DNA of 39,325 nucleotides, from NCBI GenBank assembly GCA_004296805.1, contig SCVR01000015.1:1-39325 (forward strand), in the 5' to 3' direction. Positions within the stretch are counted from its first letter, which is position 1; each line of letters starts with the position of its first letter. Under the pieces are notes generated by a model. That model was given only the letters and a program-made list of their open reading frames with translations. It was not told the DNA's origin and searched no databases. This DNA is from Dehalococcoidia bacterium. GTDB lineage: Bacteria; Chloroflexota; Dehalococcoidia; UBA2979. Made by a program: the position numbers and the translations under genes. Positions 37,441-39,325 of the stretch are shown here, one piece after another.

Positions 37441-38675
37441 TGGCCAAGTCGATCATCGGAGGCGTCGTCGGCGGCGTCACCCAGAAGGCCCCGTCGGCGT
37501 ACGGCCGCGCGCGGGGGCGCGTGAACCTGCCGTGGGGCGCCGGTCCCAACACCGCCGAGGCGCAGCTGTCCGCGATGGGGTCGGTCGGCACACTCTTCGC
37601 GATCGTGCACCGCACCAGCAACGCCACCAGTCAGGTCGACTGGAAGCTCTGGCGGAAGTCACCGGACCAGCGCCGCAAGTTCGGGCCGGTCGACGACCGC
37701 CGGATCGAGGTCACCAAGCACGCGGCCCTCGACCTGTGGAACAACCCCAACCCGTTCATGACCCGGCAGCACCTGGTCGAGACGGTGCAGCAGCACATCG
37801 ACCTCGTCGGCGAGGGCCCCATCGTGATCTACCGCGACCCGCGGTCGCCGCTGCCGCTGGAGCTGTGGCCGGTCCGGCCGGACCGGATCACCCCGATCCC
37901 CGGCGACGACTTCCTCGCCGGCTACATCTACACCGGCGCCAACGGCGAGCAGGTCCCCCTCAGCGTCGACGACGTCATCCACCTCAAGATGCCGAACCCC
38001 CTCGACCCGTACCGCGGCCTCGGCCCGGTGCAGGCCGCGATGGTCGACCTCGACTCGGCGCGGTTCTCCGCGGAGTGGAACCGCAACTTCTTCATCAACT
38101 CGGCCGAGCCGGGCGGGATCATCGAGGTCCCCGACCGGCTCGACGACGACGCGTTCCGCGAGCTCACCGAACGGTGGCGCGAGCAGCACCAGGGCGTGGC
38201 CCAGGCCCACCGGGTGGCCGTCCTCGAGCAGGGCACCTGGAAGGACCGGTCCATGTCCCAGCGCGACATGCAGTTCGTCCAGCTCCGCGGCCTCGCGCGC
38301 GAGGTCATCCGCGAGGCGTTCGGCATCCACGGCCACATGCTCGGCAACAGCCAGGACGTGAACAAGGCCAACGCCGAGGCCGGCGAGATCTCGTTCGCCC
38401 GCTGGCTGGTCAAGCCCCGCTGCGAGCGCATCAAGCAGGCCCTGAACCACCGGCTCCTGCCGATGTTCGACGCCACCGACCTCGAGTTCGACCACGACCG
38501 GGTCGTCCCCGAGGACCGCGAGGCCGACGACCGCGAGCGGACCTCGCTCGCCGATGCCGCGAAGACCTGGGTCGAGGCCGGGTTCGACCCGGCCGCCGTC
38601 CTCGCGTACCTCGGGATGCCCGATCTGCCGTACGTCGGCCCCCCACAGAAGGCGAGCACAGGAGCCCCCGAGTGA
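37440..38675 (+). CDS. Portal protein (HK97-type)
   Basis: ATG 37440 overlaps the upstream stop. The 411-residue protein contains LFAIVHRTSNATSQVDWKLW, LPLELWPVRPDRITPIPG, DDVIHLKMPNPLDPYRGLGP, AEWNRNFFINSAEPGGIIE and a C-terminal clip with ISFARWLVKPRCERIKQAL. These are standard motifs of phage portal proteins. It forms the ring through which DNA enters the capsid. A longer frame on the same strand is a shadow. Confidence 0.93.
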   Translation: MAKSIIGGVVGGVTQKAPSAYGRARGRVNLPWGAGPNTAEAQLSAMGSVGTLFAIVHRTSNATSQVDWKLWRKSPDQRRKFGPVDDRRIEVTKHAALDLWNNPNPFMTRQHLVETVQQHIDLVGEGPIVIYRDPRSPLPLELWPVRPDRITPIPGDDFLAGYIYTGANGEQVPLSVDDVIHLKMPNPLDPYRGLGPVQAAMVDLDSARFSAEWNRNFFINSAEPGGIIEVPDRLDDDAFRELTERWREQHQGVAQAHRVAVLEQGTWKDRSMSQRDMQFVQLRGLAREVIREAFGIHGHMLGNSQDVNKANAEAGEISFARWLVKPRCERIKQALNHRLLPMFDATDLEFDHDRVVPEDREADDRERTSLADAAKTWVEAGFDPAAVLAYLGMPDLPYVGPPQKASTGAPE

Positions 38676-39085
38676 ACCACACCCAGACCATCGTCACGCT
38701 GATCCTCAGCCTGGCCGCGCTCGGCGGCATCGTCCTCGGCTGGGTCCGCTGGGCCCGGCCCCGCATCCACCGGGCCCAGGCCGAGGCCGTCGCGATCCGC
38801 GACTCCATCATCGGCCGCGACGCGATCCGCGACTCCATCACCGGCCGCGAGATCGCGCCGGCCCTGCCCGGGGTCGGCGTCCGGCTCGAGGCCCAGGAGC
38901 ACCACCTCGGGAAGCTGGCCGAGGCCGTCGCGTCCCTGGCTGAGTCTCACGACCGGCTAGAGGACCACGAGCACCGGATCACGAAGCTCGAGCGGGCCTC
39001 GATCGAGGTCATCGTCTCCCGCGGCGAGGCAGCGTCGGCCTGGCGCGCGCTGCAGGACGAGGGCGACCAGGCCGACCAGGCCTGA
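38672..39085 (+). CDS. Membrane-anchored coiled-coil protein (DUF2746-like)
   Basis: Starts at GTG 38672, overlapping the portal stop (GTGA). Residues 5-24 form one transmembrane segment (TIVTLILSLAALGGIVLGWV). Residues about 75-120 form a coiled coil (LGKLAEAVASLAESHDRLED with ITKLE). A duplicated DSIIGRDAIRDSITGRE segment lies between them. This anchor-plus-coil layout right after terminase or portal genes is common in actinophages (DUF2746 type). The function is unknown. It is the last rightward gene. Confidence 0.7.
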   Translation: MNHTQTIVTLILSLAALGGIVLGWVRWARPRIHRAQAEAVAIRDSIIGRDAIRDSITGREIAPALPGVGVRLEAQEHHLGKLAEAVASLAESHDRLEDHEHRITKLERASIEVIVSRGEAASAWRALQDEGDQADQA

Positions 39086-39088
39086 CCC

Positions 39089-39268
39089 TCACCCCTGGCA
39101 GCGTTGCGGCCGGGGGTCGCCCGTGCCGGGGTAGGTCACCAGCTCGGGGCACGGCTCGCGGTGCGGGTTCCCGTTGAGCTTGGTCGCGTGGTGCGACGCG
39201 CACCCGGGCGGGCAGTGGACACAGCACGGCCAGGACAGCACCGCCTCGGTGATCATGGGCTCGGCCAT
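39089..39268 (-). CDS. Small Cys-rich protein (59 residues)
   Basis: A leftward frame runs from ATG 39268 to TGA 39089-39091, with a strong GAGGAGGAG six bases upstream. The product carries SWPCCVHCPPGCASHHATK and EPCPEL, dense in Cys and His like a small zinc-binding protein. It is convergent with the coiled-coil gene, with only 3 bp between the stops. Beyond it, 39269-39325 has the ribosome site, a CTCTC/GAGAG hairpin (39300-39312) and the contig end. Confidence 0.68.
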   Translation of the reverse strand: MAEPMITEAVLSWPCCVHCPPGCASHHATKLNGNPHREPCPELVTYPGTGDPRPQRCQG

Positions 39269-39325
39269 GGGGGCTCCTCCTCGATTTCATTGCGCCGCGC
39301 TCTCGGGGAGAGAGAGACGCCTGAC

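Noticed and set aside
37385-39085. Long rightward frame over the portal gene (566 codons)
   Set aside because: It is an Arg/Pro-rich shadow of the portal frame; only its last part, from 38672, is a real gene.

Overview
The window is essentially a whole temperate siphovirus genome from a very GC-rich host, most likely an actinobacterium. The evidence is the strong GC bias in third codon positions, many GTG starts, tightly packed ATGA/GTGA overlaps, Lsr2-like DNA-binding domains, numerous small zinc-ribbon proteins typical of actinophages, and an attP that carries the 3' half of a tRNA-Arg(CCT) gene. attP has phage genes on both sides, so the molecule is the free (virion or excised) form, not an integrated prophage. 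The first 13 bases are an Illumina adapter remnant, and one gene runs off the left edge, so the contig ends are not natural genome ends.

Layout. (1) 14-14569: a long leftward early operon of small genes with translational coupling. It holds an XRE/Cro-like regulator, a MerR/excisionase-like HTH, a ParB-like nuclease-domain protein, a DNA N6-adenine methyltransferase, an ASCH protein, two Lsr2-tail proteins, a replisome-organiser-like protein, two HNH endonucleases and many Cys-rich proteins. A small rightward two-gene unit (2220-2663) with a palindromic operator interrupts it. (2) 14570-17291: the lysogeny module, with operator region, rightward repressor, membrane protein, leftward tyrosine integrase, attP and a secreted protein. 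(3) 17262-35117: leftward late genes. Read in transcription order from the right they are prohead protease, major capsid protein, a block of accessory virion, adhesion and lysis genes (repeat fibre, glycosidase, holin), head-tail connectors, an HNH homing endonuclease, two paralogous tail-tube proteins, frameshifted tail chaperones, tape measure, minor tail proteins, amidase endolysin, tiny membrane proteins and an EEP-family enzyme. (4) 35224-39085: rightward TerS, TerL, membrane protein, portal and coiled-coil membrane protein. (5) 39089-39268: one small leftward gene.

No DNA polymerase, helicase or primase is visible, so replication probably relies on host enzymes recruited by the replisome-organiser-like protein. 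The most distinctive points are the terminase-portal block, which points the opposite way from the rest of the head genes; a repeated promoter architecture (GCTCAR-N17-TATACT) at two late-operon heads; early promoters that appear to produce leaderless mRNAs with operators inside the spacer; and a duplicated tail-tube gene.
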